Assembly (NCBI RefSeq): GCF_004745525.1
Contig: NZ_RKLY01000005.1
Location: 44,612 to 108,611 of the forward strand
Direction of reading: 5' to 3'
Length of the DNA: 64,000 nucleotides
From: Companilactobacillus suantsaicola
Lineage (GTDB): Bacteria; Bacillota; Bacilli; Lactobacillales; Lactobacillaceae
The notes beneath the pieces are model-generated. The model ran no database searches, was not told the origin of the DNA, and saw only the letters and a list, made by a program, of their open reading frames with translations. Every line of letters starts with the position of its first letter. Position 1 is the first letter of the stretch. A program made the position numbers and the translations under genes. Shown piece by piece: positions 29,735-38,279 of the stretch.

Positions 29735-30364
29735 ATGGTTTTGTTATATGGAGATTTAACTTTAAAATTTATCATCGGTTTCTTATTCATGGTGTTACAA
29801 ATTAATTTATTTGGTCGTGGTAACATTGCACCAACCAGTGCGATCGATCAACTGCAAAACTACGTGCTTGGTGGTATTGTCGGTGGGATGATCTATAATT
29901 CTAGCATCACGATATTGCAATTTACGTTAGTCTTGTTGATTTGGACCTTGGTGGTCTTTGTCGCTAAGTTTTTGACTAATCACAACAATTTCTTCAAGAA
30001 AGTAATCGAAGGCACACCCCAAGTCATCGTGAGAAATGGCAAAATTGACGTCGATTTAGCCTTGCGTAATGGCTTGTCTGCCAATGACTTGTCATTCAAA
30101 TTGCGCCAAGCGGGGGTCTTAGATGTTAGAAAAGTTAGTCGAGCTGTTTTTGAACGTAACGGTCAACTGACGATTTTACTGAAAAACGAAGACAGCTATA
30201 AGTATCCAATTATTTTGGATGGCAAAATTGATATGGAAGAGTTGGCAACTTCGGGACATGATGAAGAATGGATCAATGACCAACTTCAAAAACGTCACAT
30301 CGACGTATCAGAAGTCTACATGGCTAACTTCATCAACGGAGAGTTAGTAATTTACAAGTACTAA
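29735..30364 (+). CDS. DUF421-family membrane protein (YetF-like)
   Basis: A 209-residue protein with three N-terminal hydrophobic helices and a soluble domain with the RNGKIDVDLALRNGLSANDLSFKLRQAGVLDVRKV segment typical of DUF421. The related B. subtilis YetF has been linked to spore and membrane functions. It forms a two-gene operon with the DUF3290 gene. A degraded family A element starts 22 bases after its stop. Confidence 0.85.
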   Translation: MVLLYGDLTLKFIIGFLFMVLQINLFGRGNIAPTSAIDQLQNYVLGGIVGGMIYNSSITILQFTLVLLIWTLVVFVAKFLTNHNNFFKKVIEGTPQVIVRNGKIDVDLALRNGLSANDLSFKLRQAGVLDVRKVSRAVFERNGQLTILLKNEDSYKYPIILDGKIDMEELATSGHDEEWINDQLQKRHIDVSEVYMANFINGELVIYKY

Positions 30365-30386
30365 ATTTTTTTGGGGGCGGGGGAGT

Positions 30387-30956
30387 ATGCCGCCCTCCAC
30401 AAAAAACTCAATTGGGACTGGAGAATTTCAGAGCTGAACCCAATTGACTTTTTTTCTTTATCGTTTTGTCTTAATAAGATAATATAGTGTGACCGATATC
30501 AATAATATTGGCGTAAAGAGTCTTATTAATTTGCTGCCTGTAACCATAAAATAAATTTCCAATATGGCCATAAACAGAAATACTAATCTTATAATCATAT
30601 CAATCTTTTTATTCATTTTATCATCTTCCTAAATACGTATTTACTAAGTATGGTGTTAGGAATACTTCCACTCGTTAAAATTAAAGGCAGTGTAAGTCCA
30701 AATGAAGGTTAATTCAATTCTTTAAAAATCTGTATGTGAGGTCAAATGCTGAAAATGCCCAATTGTGGGTATTTTCAAAATATATACATTATGAAACCAA
30801 CATTTATACCTTTTTATTCATTCAGAATTCCTTTCATACACGGCAATATTACTGTTCTAGTGAGATTCTCTTTTTTATTCTTTTGTAAATTAATTAAAAT
30901 ATTGAATCCTTGTAAAGGTATCCAGTCCATCACAGGTTTTGTGCGGAAGACGGCAT
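30387..30956. repeat. Degraded composite element A, copy 4 (30387-30456 and 30920-30956)
   Basis: The left unit keeps the head (ATGCCGCC) and both P1 arms (ACTCAATTGGG and CCCAATTGACTTTTTT) but everything between P2 and P4 is deleted: GACTGGAG joins straight to AATTTCAGAGCTGA. The full-length relative is the left unit at 63288. The right unit retains only its outer 37 bases (TCCAGTCCATCACAGGTTTT and the GCGGAAGACGGCAT end), matching the unit at 60528. The space between now carries a small gene at 30458-30616. Confidence 0.8.
30458..30616 (-). CDS. Small membrane protein, 52 residues
   Basis: ATG at 30616 on the minus strand preceded by TTTAGGAAGATGATAA, a good ribosome binding site at proper spacing. 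The product is MNKKIDMIIRLVFLFMAILE followed by a short polar turn (TGSK) and a second hydrophobic helix ending YYLIKTKR: two membrane segments with basic ends. The stop lies directly beside the remnant of a family A unit. No family is recognised. Confidence 0.6.
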   Translation of the reverse strand: MNKKIDMIIRLVFLFMAILEIYFMVTGSKLIRLFTPILLISVTLYYLIKTKR

Positions 30957-31074
30957 CTACACGCCACCCAACCAAAAGAACAACCGCTAAATTTCTTAGG
31001 CAAACCGAAAAACCATTTTTATTTGTGAATAACTGTACTAAAATGGAAATGTAATAAATTTTGGTGGTGATAAT

Positions 31075-31245
31075 ATGGCAGGTGGTTCTAAGGCTTTTTC
31101 CGTATTCATGCTAATTTTTTATGCAATTTTATTGTATTTTGTCTTCGCTAATAAAAACATGATAGCGATGTACATGATGGCTATCGGCATGTTTATTGAG
31201 GCTTTAGTAAATTGCGTTTGTACGTTTCGATCAAAAACTAAATAG
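31075..31245 (+). CDS. Small membrane protein upstream of the multicopper oxidase gene
   Basis: A 56-residue protein (MAGGSKAFSVFMLIFYAILL onward) with two hydrophobic helices and a basic end FRSKTK. TTGGTGGTG precedes the ATG. Its stop is 14 bases before the oxidase start, so the two are likely co-transcribed. No metal-binding motif is visible apart from several methionines in the second helix (MIAMYMMAIGMF), which is suggestive beside a copper enzyme but not proof. Function unknown. Confidence 0.65.
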   Translation: MAGGSKAFSVFMLIFYAILLYFVFANKNMIAMYMMAIGMFIEALVNCVCTFRSKTK

Positions 31246-31259
31246 GGTGGCGATTATAA

Positions 31260-32720
31260 ATGGCAGAAACAAAAGTTTACAATGATTATTTTTTTGATGA
31301 ACCAGTATTTGATTTACACGATGGTGGTTATATTCCACTAGAAAAGGTTGACATTCCAGATCAACCATTGAATATTCCTGCTGCTTTGAAGCCAGACAAA
31401 GTAGACGGCAACGATGTTTATTACACAATTACAGCTCAAGCTGGTGAAACACAAATTTTGCCAGGTAAGAAAACTAAGACTTGGGGCTATAGCACTTCTT
31501 TACTAGGCCAAACAGTGGTCTTCAAGCAAGGTGTTCACTATCACATTCACCTCGTTAATGAACTACCAGAAGTTACTACTTTCCATTGGCACGGATTAAA
31601 TGTTACTGGACCAATCGTTGATGGTGGTCCGCATGCGCCAGTTTATCCTGGTGGCAGTCGTGACATTGACTTTACTTTGGATCAACCAGCACAAACTGAT
31701 TGGCTGCACCCACATCCATGTCCAAATACGGCTCGCCAAGTTTGGAATGGCTTGGCAGCAGCAGTCGTCGTTACAGATGATGAAGAAGCAAAACTTCCAT
31801 TCCCAAGAAATTATGGTGTCGATGATATTCCGGTCATTTTACAAGACAGAACCTATCACGATAATCAACTCGATTATAAAAAAGATTATGATGTCGATGG
31901 GACACTTGGTAAGTACGCACTAGTTAATGGTACGATCAATGGTGTCTTTGATGTTACAACTCAACGCGTTCGTTTGAGAATCTTAAATGGATCCGATCGT
32001 CGTGAATGGCGCTTGCATTTTGATGATGATCACGAGTTCACTCAAATTGCTTCTGATGGTGGCACTTTGCCCGAACCAGTTAGATTCACCAAATTGATGT
32101 TAACTTGTGCGGAAAGAGCGGAAGTTATCGTTGACTTTGGCGATAAAAAGCCTGGCGACGTAGTAACTTTGATGAGTGATGACACACCTATCATGAAATT
32201 CAAGATTGGCAATTACACACGTGAAGACGTCAAACTTCCAGAACATTTGACAACAATTAATGCTCCAGAAGTAACACCTGGACTTCCTGTAACTAAGACT
32301 GTCATGTCAGGGATGGATGACCAAGTTAGACTTGATGGTAAACTCTTTGATATGCAAAGAATCGACCGTCGTCAAAAAATTGGTGATACTGTTCTTTGGG
32401 ATGTAGTTAATACCAACGATATGGATGGCGGAATGATTCATCCGTTCCACATGCATGGCTGCCAATTCTTAGTAATCAGTCGTAATGGCAAAGATGTTTA
32501 TCCAAATGAACACGGTTGGAAAGATACCGTCGGCGTCAACGCTGGTGAGACTGTCAGAATTGCAGTTCAATTCACTAAGTTTGGTGTTTACATGTATCAC
32601 TGCCATATTCTTGAACATGAAGATACCGGAATGATGGCCCAAATTGAAGCTTACGATCCTGATCACAAGCATGAGTATCATTTGATCAGTATGGACGAAA
32701 TGAATCATCCAAAGAAATAG
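31260..32720 (+). CDS. Multicopper oxidase (laccase-like)
   Basis: A 486-residue three-cupredoxin oxidase. Copper-ligand motifs: HWHGL and WLHPHPC in the N-terminal domain, HPFHMHG and HCHILEHEDTGMM in the C-terminal domain, giving a type 1 site with Cys, two His and a Met and a complete trinuclear centre. There is no signal peptide, so it should be cytoplasmic. Relatives oxidise phenols, Cu(I) or Mn(II) with reduction of oxygen to water, and some lactobacillary laccases degrade biogenic amines. GGGTGGCGAT precedes the ATG. Confidence 0.92.
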   Translation: MAETKVYNDYFFDEPVFDLHDGGYIPLEKVDIPDQPLNIPAALKPDKVDGNDVYYTITAQAGETQILPGKKTKTWGYSTSLLGQTVVFKQGVHYHIHLVNELPEVTTFHWHGLNVTGPIVDGGPHAPVYPGGSRDIDFTLDQPAQTDWLHPHPCPNTARQVWNGLAAAVVVTDDEEAKLPFPRNYGVDDIPVILQDRTYHDNQLDYKKDYDVDGTLGKYALVNGTINGVFDVTTQRVRLRILNGSDRREWRLHFDDDHEFTQIASDGGTLPEPVRFTKLMLTCAERAEVIVDFGDKKPGDVVTLMSDDTPIMKFKIGNYTREDVKLPEHLTTINAPEVTPGLPVTKTVMSGMDDQVRLDGKLFDMQRIDRRQKIGDTVLWDVVNTNDMDGGMIHPFHMHGCQFLVISRNGKDVYPNEHGWKDTVGVNAGETVRIAVQFTKFGVYMYHCHILEHEDTGMMAQIEAYDPDHKHEYHLISMDEMNHPKK

Positions 32721-32769
32721 TTTGAATTGACATCGCTTTCAGGTTAAATTAAACTTAAATCTAGTAGTT

Positions 32770-32806
32770 AGGCAATACCAATTACGTTTGGTATTGTCTT
32801 TTTTTG
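32770..32806 (+). terminator. Terminator after the multicopper oxidase gene
   Basis: GGCAATACCA pairs with TGGTATTGTC around the loop ATTACGTT, followed by seven T. It ends just before the YczE-like gene. Confidence 0.88.
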
Positions 32807-32824
32807 TTCAAGGGAAGGTTTGTC

Positions 32825-33465
32825 ATGGATAGTAAATTTAAAAAGCGCTTAGGGTATTTGATCTTTGCAATTGTTTTGGATGCCTTTGCCAATGCGTTAA
32901 TGATCGATAGTAATATGGGAAGTGCTGTTTGGACAGCATCCGCAGTTAATATTTCCACGTTGTTACATGCTAGTTACGGAACAACTTTGTTTGTCTATGC
33001 GGTTATTGTGACCATCGTCAATCAATTGTTGTTAGGAAAATTTGATACACACATTTTTATCTCGAACTTGCTATTTTCACTACCATTTAGTTATTTAGTA
33101 GGATTTTTCAGTGATTTGTTAAATCCATTTCACTTTCCCAACTTACCAATATATTTACGAATTGTCATCGACATCTTAGGTTTGATGCTAATCTCGATTG
33201 GGACTTCTATCTATCAACGTTGTAATTTGATTCAACATCCTAATGATGAAATGGCATATTTATTGAGGTTCAAATATTTACATGGTTCAGCTGGCTGGGG
33301 TCAGTTAGTCAACCAATAATCATTATGATCGTTTGTTTTGCTTTGACCGGTCGGATTATTTCAGTCGGTATTGGGACAGTTTTGGCGATGTTTTGTCAAG
33401 GAATAATCATTGGGATGGCTGATAAAATCGTGGTTCCATCGTTGAAACATCATTATTCATTTTGA
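32825..33465 (+). pseudogene. YczE/YitT-like membrane protein gene with a frameshift
   Basis: From ATG 32825 (GGGAAGG six bases upstream) a frame of 164 residues with hydrophobic helices runs to a stop at 33319. Another frame then continues without a break: SQPIIIMIVCFALTGRIISV, then GIGTVLAMFCQGIIIGMADK, ending at TGA 33463-33465. Together they give one membrane protein of about 212 residues resembling the YczE family. The shift falls near the GGCTGGGGTCAG run at about 33291-33304. It may be a real inactivating mutation or a sequencing error. Confidence 0.65.
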
Positions 33466-33575
33466 AAGAGAAAAAAAGCAAAATTATTAGTTTATTCTAT
33501 TGCCCTCAAGCGTGACATGGTTTACTATGACATATAGGGACTACCAGATTTAAAAACAACTGATTCCTTCCCGAC

Positions 33576-33604
33576 GGTGAGATTAAGTTCTCACTATTTT
33601 TTTG
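33576..33604 (+). terminator. Terminator after the YczE-like gene
   Basis: GGTGAGA pairs with TTCTCAC around a short loop, followed by TATTTTTTT. The 100 bases before it hold no gene; I see no riboswitch I can name there. Confidence 0.7.
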
Positions 33605-33626
33605 TCTTCAAAAGGAACAAATTAAA

Positions 33627-33706
33627 AAAGCAGCATCTATTTTCAATATGCGTATAACTGTTCAATAGTCAGTTACGAGTTGAGAATAGGTGCTGCTTTT
33701 TATTTA
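33627..33706. terminator. Long bidirectional hairpin before the GGDEF gene 3' end
   Basis: AAAAAAGCAGCATCTATT pairs with AATAGGTGCTGCTTTTT over nearly the whole length, with a further inner stem (TAACTG/CAGTTA). A-run and T-run flank it, so it can stop transcripts from both sides. The same outer stem sequence (GCATCTATT ... AATAGGTGC) occurs in the core of the family A element at 15509-15594. Confidence 0.85.
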
Positions 33707-34893
33707 TTATCAAATTTTGTTGTTTGGCCTTCGACAGTCATGCTGTTGCGACCAGAATTTTTTGATTGGTATAGGTAACTGTCAACTCGTTCGAAAAGAT
33801 CTTTGAAACTCTTGTCGGAGTCTTTTAATTGAGTAACGCCAAAGGAGACGTTGACGTCTAACTGTTTGCCATTTAAAAATAACGGTGAATCTGTTAATGA
33901 ATTCTTTAGATCAACTATGATTGGAGTACATTCTTGGGTAGTCTTACCTCGAAAAATGATGATAAATTCTTCACCACCAAAACGGAAAATTTGCCCTTGG
34001 GTGTTCTTCAGAAATAAAGTTCGCTCCATAGTATTGGCAACGTGTCTTAAAACGTTATCACCAGTCGAATGACCAAAAGTATCATTAAACTTTTTAAAGC
34101 GGTCGATGTCTAACATCGCAATGGTCAAAGGGACGTTAGTGTTATCATTATAAGTTTGATAAATATCTTTGACGGTTTTGTCAAAACTGGCGCGATTTCT
34201 AATTCCAGTTAATTCATCGTAGTTAACGGCAACTTTTAGATGATCATAACCATTGAGAGTTTCCTGCATTTTTCGCTCACAATAACGAATGATTGCCATG
34301 TAGATCAAAAAGACTAGAACCATATCGAGAATGCGATAAAATTCGAAATTGTGATCGACCCAAAGCAATAGCCACCAAGAAACTCCATAGATAGCTTGGC
34401 AGAGAATGTATTTTCGCGCGTTGTTGATCAATTTATCTTGATTTAGATAAAAGTAAATTGTGACTCCCATTAAAACGAGGTAAGCAATCACGAAATATGG
34501 AAACTTGTAACTTTCCAAACGCTGGAAATTGGAGGCTTCATGATAAACAAAGGGCATGACCAGATTGATCATTAAGGTGATACGGTTTCGCATCAAATAT
34601 AAAGCGTAGAGCATGATGGTCATCTGAGCATTGGCATAGAGCCAACCGTTGTTGATAGAACCATGATTGACTATGTGGAAAGTCTTTTGCAAAATTGCCA
34701 TCCCTAAAGCTAATCCGAAACCCTCAAGCAAGTGGAAAAAGATTTTGAGATATGTGGATGGGTGACTAACTAAATAACGTTCTAAGCTGTAAGCCAAGAT
34801 CGTAATCAGTGTGATTAATCCTATCGTGACTAAAGTGATGATCGTAGAATCAATTTTCATGTAATCATCGATGGTATTTTGTATGAAATTCAA
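33700..34893 (-). CDS. Membrane-bound diguanylate cyclase (GGDEF domain), copy 1
   Basis: A 397-residue protein with about seven hydrophobic helices in residues 15-210 and a C-terminal GGDEF domain. The active site reads RFGGEEF; the metal-binding aspartate is in AMLDIDRFKKFND. The RxxD inhibitory site is absent. It should make cyclic di-GMP from GTP. The start is TTG at 34893 with AAGGAAG seven bases upstream. A close paralogue lies at 40427 with the same architecture, which suggests duplication together with the neighbouring oxidase gene. Confidence 0.9.
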   Translation of the reverse strand: MNFIQNTIDDYMKIDSTIITLVTIGLITLITILAYSLERYLVSHPSTYLKIFFHLLEGFGLALGMAILQKTFHIVNHGSINNGWLYANAQMTIMLYALYLMRNRITLMINLVMPFVYHEASNFQRLESYKFPYFVIAYLVLMGVTIYFYLNQDKLINNARKYILCQAIYGVSWWLLLWVDHNFEFYRILDMVLVFLIYMAIIRYCERKMQETLNGYDHLKVAVNYDELTGIRNRASFDKTVKDIYQTYNDNTNVPLTIAMLDIDRFKKFNDTFGHSTGDNVLRHVANTMERTLFLKNTQGQIFRFGGEEFIIIFRGKTTQECTPIIVDLKNSLTDSPLFLNGKQLDVNVSFGVTQLKDSDKSFKDLFERVDSYLYQSKNSGRNSMTVEGQTTKFDNK

Positions 34894-35241
34894 GTTTACT
34901 TCCTTAATTTTTATTTAAATATCAAATTTAAAGATACCATTTTTGAGAATTATTAGAAAGTGGGAATGGTGGATCGAGTTAACGTAAGATTGAAGAAAAA
35001 TTAGAATAATCATAGATTTGAATTATAAAAGATGTTATTGTGGGCTTGGAAAGTTCAATTCACTAGTAGAAGAGTTGAAAGATTCAAAAATATATAATTT
35101 TTTTCTTCTAATTAGTTTCCATTTAGACCGAATAGTTTTATAGACTGTTTTTTGGCGAAGTTTTATAGATGAGAATTGGGTTTGGTAGTTTTTTTAATAA
35201 ATTTTGAATTTTATTTCATTATTTATGGTAAATGAGTTTAT

Positions 35242-35258
35242 AATAAATTCATTATAAA
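35242..35258 (+). promoter_or_regulatory. Probable nox1 promoter with a shared 12-base motif
   Basis: AATAAATTCATT at 35242-35253 runs into TATAAA at 35253-35258. The same 12 bases precede a TATAAT box before the paralogue at 38193-38212. The rest of the 34894-35336 gap is AT-rich and holds nothing else I can identify. Confidence 0.45.
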
Positions 35259-35336
35259 GAAATTTATCAATAATATATTCTATTTATCGGATTTTGGTAT
35301 AAAATATTTATGATATTTGAGAGGGGAAATTAAAGA

Positions 35337-36701
35337 ATGAAAGTAGTAGTAGTAGGCTGTACACATGCGGGAACAGCTGCAGTAGAGCAAATTCTTCAGG
35401 AGCACCCAGATACTGAAATAACGGTATACGAGCGTGATGACAATATTTCGTTCTTATCTTGCGGGATTGCTCTATATTTGGGCGGAAAAGTGAAACATTT
35501 AGAAGATATGTTCTACGCAAGCCCTAAGGATTTACAAAAATTGGGTGCCAATATCAAGATGAAGCACGACGTTTTGAAAATTGATTCTGAAAATAAGACT
35601 ATCATGTGTGAAAATATGAAGACACATGAGATTATCAATGACACTTATGACAAATTGATTATGACAACCGGTTCAACAGTTGTTGTACCACCAATTATGG
35701 GTATTTCTGATTCCAGAATTTTGATGTGTAAAAACTACGCTCAAGCTCAAGCAATTTATGAAACAGCTAAAAATCATAAAAAAATTACCATTGTCGGTGG
35801 TGGTTACATCGGAGTTGAATTAGCCGAGAGTTATGCTAATACTGATCATGAAGTAACTTTGATTCAATCACACGACCAAATTCTTAACCACTATATTGAT
35901 AAAGATATGTCGGATAAAGTAGTCGATCTTCTTCACGAACATGGCGTGAAAGTTTATTTGAATCAGCGAGTAACTGGTTTTGACCGTGACGATAAGAAAG
36001 ATAAGGTTTTGATCGAAACTAATAAAGAGGATCATGAAGCGGACTTGGTAATTGTCTGCACGGGATTCATTGCCAATACGGATCTTTTGCGTGGACAAGT
36101 TAAGATGGATAAGCACGGTGCCATCATTATTAACGAGTATACGCAAACTTCTAATCCAGATATTTATGCGGAGGGGGATGCTTGTACGGTTTACTTCAAT
36201 CCTTCACATGAGCACGCCTATATGCCATTAGCAACTAACGCTATTAGACAGGGTGCTTTGGCTGGAAAAAATGTTTTCGGCAATATTCAAAAGTATATGG
36301 GTACTCAAGCTACTTCGGCGATGGAATTGTTTGGTTATACGGTTGCTTCCACTGGTTTGACATTGCAACATGCTTTAGAGCATGGGATGAATGCCGATGT
36401 GGTTGAATTCCATGATAATTATCGTCCAGCTTATATGCCTACAACGGCGATGTTGACGATTCGTCTAGTTTACGATAAAGACACACGTTTAATTCTTGGT
36501 GGTCAATTATTCAGTAAACATGAGGTAGCTCAATCTGCTAATACTTTATCGGTATGTATTCAAAATAAGAATACAATTGATGAGTTGGCCTTTATGGATA
36601 TGTTGTTCCAACCTAATTATGATAATCCGTTTAACTACTTGAACTTGGTTGCTCAGATGGCTGTGGCTAAGGAACGTCAGGAATTAAGTGAGAAGAAATA
36701 A
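35337..36701 (+). CDS. FAD-dependent NADH oxidase (Nox / CoA-disulfide reductase family), copy 1
   Basis: A 454-residue flavoprotein: FAD-binding VVVVGCTHAGTAAVEQIL, redox cysteine Cys42 in FLSCGIALYLGG, NADH-binding ITIVGGGYIGVELAESY, second FAD motif IYAEGDA, and a dimerisation domain with LFQPNYDNPFNYLN near the end. Enzymes of this type reduce oxygen to water with NADH, regenerating NAD+ and removing oxygen; coenzyme A disulfide or peroxide reduction is possible. GAGAGGGG precedes the ATG. A terminator follows at once. The paralogue at 38280 is closely similar over its full length. Confidence 0.9.
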   Translation: MKVVVVGCTHAGTAAVEQILQEHPDTEITVYERDDNISFLSCGIALYLGGKVKHLEDMFYASPKDLQKLGANIKMKHDVLKIDSENKTIMCENMKTHEIINDTYDKLIMTTGSTVVVPPIMGISDSRILMCKNYAQAQAIYETAKNHKKITIVGGGYIGVELAESYANTDHEVTLIQSHDQILNHYIDKDMSDKVVDLLHEHGVKVYLNQRVTGFDRDDKKDKVLIETNKEDHEADLVIVCTGFIANTDLLRGQVKMDKHGAIIINEYTQTSNPDIYAEGDACTVYFNPSHEHAYMPLATNAIRQGALAGKNVFGNIQKYMGTQATSAMELFGYTVASTGLTLQHALEHGMNADVVEFHDNYRPAYMPTTAMLTIRLVYDKDTRLILGGQLFSKHEVAQSANTLSVCIQNKNTIDELAFMDMLFQPNYDNPFNYLNLVAQMAVAKERQELSEKK

Positions 36702-36750
36702 AAAAGAAGCTGTATTAATGAAGGTTTTCATTAATAGGGCTTCTTTTTTT
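36701..36750. terminator. Bidirectional terminator after nox1
   Basis: AAAAAGAAGC and ATTAATGAA pair with TTCATTAAT and GCTTCTTTTTTT. It closely resembles the hairpin at 25769-25823. Confidence 0.88.
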
Positions 36751-36755
36751 GAATA

Positions 36756-36904
36756 ACCATGGTTCTATGCGATATAGCTAAAACGCGTTCCAGCCAACAG
36801 GAGTCAACATATAGCTACGCTTCCCAAATCACCCGCAAAGTACGGCGGGTAATTCGTGAAGCTAGGCTATCTGCTGACTCCTAACCGTTGGCTTCCACGC
36901 TCTA
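36756..36904 (-). repeat. Structured repeat family B, copy 4
   Basis: Read on the minus strand it starts inside the EAL gene stop codon (TAGAGCGTGGAAGCC). Helices GCG/CGC, AGCCAAC/GTTGGCT, AGGAGTC/GACTCCT and a hairpin with loop GCAAAGTAC give the same fold as copy 3, and most positions match copy 3 in inverted genome orientation. The shared flank (AACCATGGTT ... AGCTAAAACGCG) follows. It fills the gap between nox1 and the EAL gene. Confidence 0.85.
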
Positions 36905-37585
36905 AAATTCGTCATCATCAGCTTTTAACTTTAACAGTCTTGGTTTGCCGTAATAATAGCCTTGTCTTAGGTTTATTCCTAATTTGTCGGCTAATTTGTC
37001 GTCTTTTTCGTCTTCGATTCCTTCTAGGATGAAGCGCATGTTTTCTTTTTCACAGATGTCTCTCCAGAAAATTACTTTACTTTCGATATCTGGGTCGCGT
37101 AATTTCTCACCAAAGTTTTGAATGGCAAATTTTATTTCTGCAGCTAGGGGAATCATGTTTTTGATCTGGTCTAGTTGATTGACGCCGGTTCCACAATCAT
37201 CGAGGCTGAAATCCATTCCGTAGTCGATAAATTCTTTAATTAAGGAAATATATTCTTCGTTGGACCAATTTTGTGCAGGTGTGTCTTCGGTTAACTCAAC
37301 GACTAATCTCAATGGACGAAGAATTTTTTGAGCTTCCAAAATGGCTGCTCGGACTTCTTTATCCATCAACTGGTTGCGATTGATATTAACAGAAACGGAA
37401 CCGATTTTTAAAGATAAGATTTTGGTTGTGGCAATTAGAACTTCTGCCATAGTGTGAGAAGGAACTTCTGAGAAGTTTAGTGGAGGACGCCAGCCCTCTG
37501 GTTTCTTTTCTTTCATCAATAGCTCGTAGCCAATTAATGAATTATTTACTGTGTCAAGCTGCGGTTGAATAAAATATCTGTACAT
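36902..37585 (-). CDS. EAL-domain protein, probable cyclic di-GMP phosphodiesterase
   Basis: A 227-residue stand-alone EAL domain. The signature glutamate lies in GYELLMKE, where EAL reads ELL. Other catalytic positions look kept: Asn in VNINRNQL, Glu in VVELTED, the Asp pair in LDDCGTG, Lys in AEIKFAI, Glu in LEGIED and Gln in RQGYYYGKP. It probably linearises cyclic di-GMP made by the two neighbouring cyclases. AAAGGAG lies six bases before the ATG. Its stop codon overlaps a family B repeat. Confidence 0.85.
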   Translation of the reverse strand: MYRYFIQPQLDTVNNSLIGYELLMKEKKPEGWRPPLNFSEVPSHTMAEVLIATTKILSLKIGSVSVNINRNQLMDKEVRAAILEAQKILRPLRLVVELTEDTPAQNWSNEEYISLIKEFIDYGMDFSLDDCGTGVNQLDQIKNMIPLAAEIKFAIQNFGEKLRDPDIESKVIFWRDICEKENMRFILEGIEDEKDDKLADKLGINLRQGYYYGKPRLLKLKADDDEF

Positions 37586-37646
37586 ATTTTGCTCCTTTGT
37601 AAATCCAATAATCCCTCAATTGATAATACAATCCACTTAAATAGTA

Positions 37647-38081
37647 CTACAAGCTCATCTTCATGTCATGATGAAGTATTCCGGCTTCACGATATTGGTC
37701 ACCGACGACTTTAAAGCCAAGTTGTTGGTAAAATTTTTGGGCATGATCTTGCGCACCTAAAATGACGTAATCGAAGTGTTTTTCTTTTGCAAATTTGAAA
37801 ATAAAATCTAAGAGTTTCGACCCTAACCGTTGATGGCGAAATTCTTTTAAAACGGCGACTCGTTGAATGTGAATACCATTGTCGTCGGTGACTTGAAATC
37901 TTGCAGTTGCGGCAGGTTTATCATTTGAATATAACGTGAAATAAGTACATTTAGCCTCGTCGTTGTCGATCTCAATATTTTTATCGACGTGTTGTTCTTT
38001 GACGAAGACGGTTTCACGAATGTTTAAACTATCTTTATAAATATCAGAATTTATATCATCAGAATATTTTATTTTGTCCAT
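37647..38081 (-). CDS. GNAT-family N-acetyltransferase
   Basis: A 144-residue acetyltransferase with the acetyl-CoA loop VAVLKEFRHQRLGSKLLDF (RxxGxG-like RHQRLGS) and a C-terminal YQQLGFKVVGDQYREAGILH that resembles the ElaA/YjcF branch. The acceptor is unknown. TAGGTAG precedes the ATG. It lies upstream of the EAL gene on the same strand, 61 bases apart, and divergent from nox2. Confidence 0.86.
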   Translation of the reverse strand: MDKIKYSDDINSDIYKDSLNIRETVFVKEQHVDKNIEIDNDEAKCTYFTLYSNDKPAATARFQVTDDNGIHIQRVAVLKEFRHQRLGSKLLDFIFKFAKEKHFDYVILGAQDHAQKFYQQLGFKVVGDQYREAGILHHDMKMSL

Positions 38082-38192
38082 AAACTACCTACCAAATTAA
38101 AAAAGTCAATACACTTGTTATTATATTACAAATCACGCATATATTATGGTCGATAATTGAAATTTAAAAATTCCATTTATAGGATATTAAAA

Positions 38193-38212
38193 AATAAATT
38201 CATTGATATAAT
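38193..38212 (+). promoter_or_regulatory. Probable nox2 promoter with the shared 12-base motif
   Basis: AATAAATTCATT at 38193-38204 is followed after two bases by TATAAT at 38207-38212. The arrangement mirrors that before nox1 and may mark a common regulator. Confidence 0.5.
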
Positions 38213-38279
38213 ATAACTAAGTGTTTTTTTAAGCATAATACCAAAATATTTTACTGGGTACTGTAGAGGAGGAACCGAC

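Noticed and set aside
30746..31054. A 102-residue ORF on the + strand
   Set aside because: It runs across a family A remnant, has no ribosome binding site and shows no protein-like pattern.
33480..33575. Riboswitch upstream of a terminator after the YczE-like gene
   Set aside because: No known aptamer pattern could be matched, and the terminator is followed by a convergent gene rather than a controlled one.
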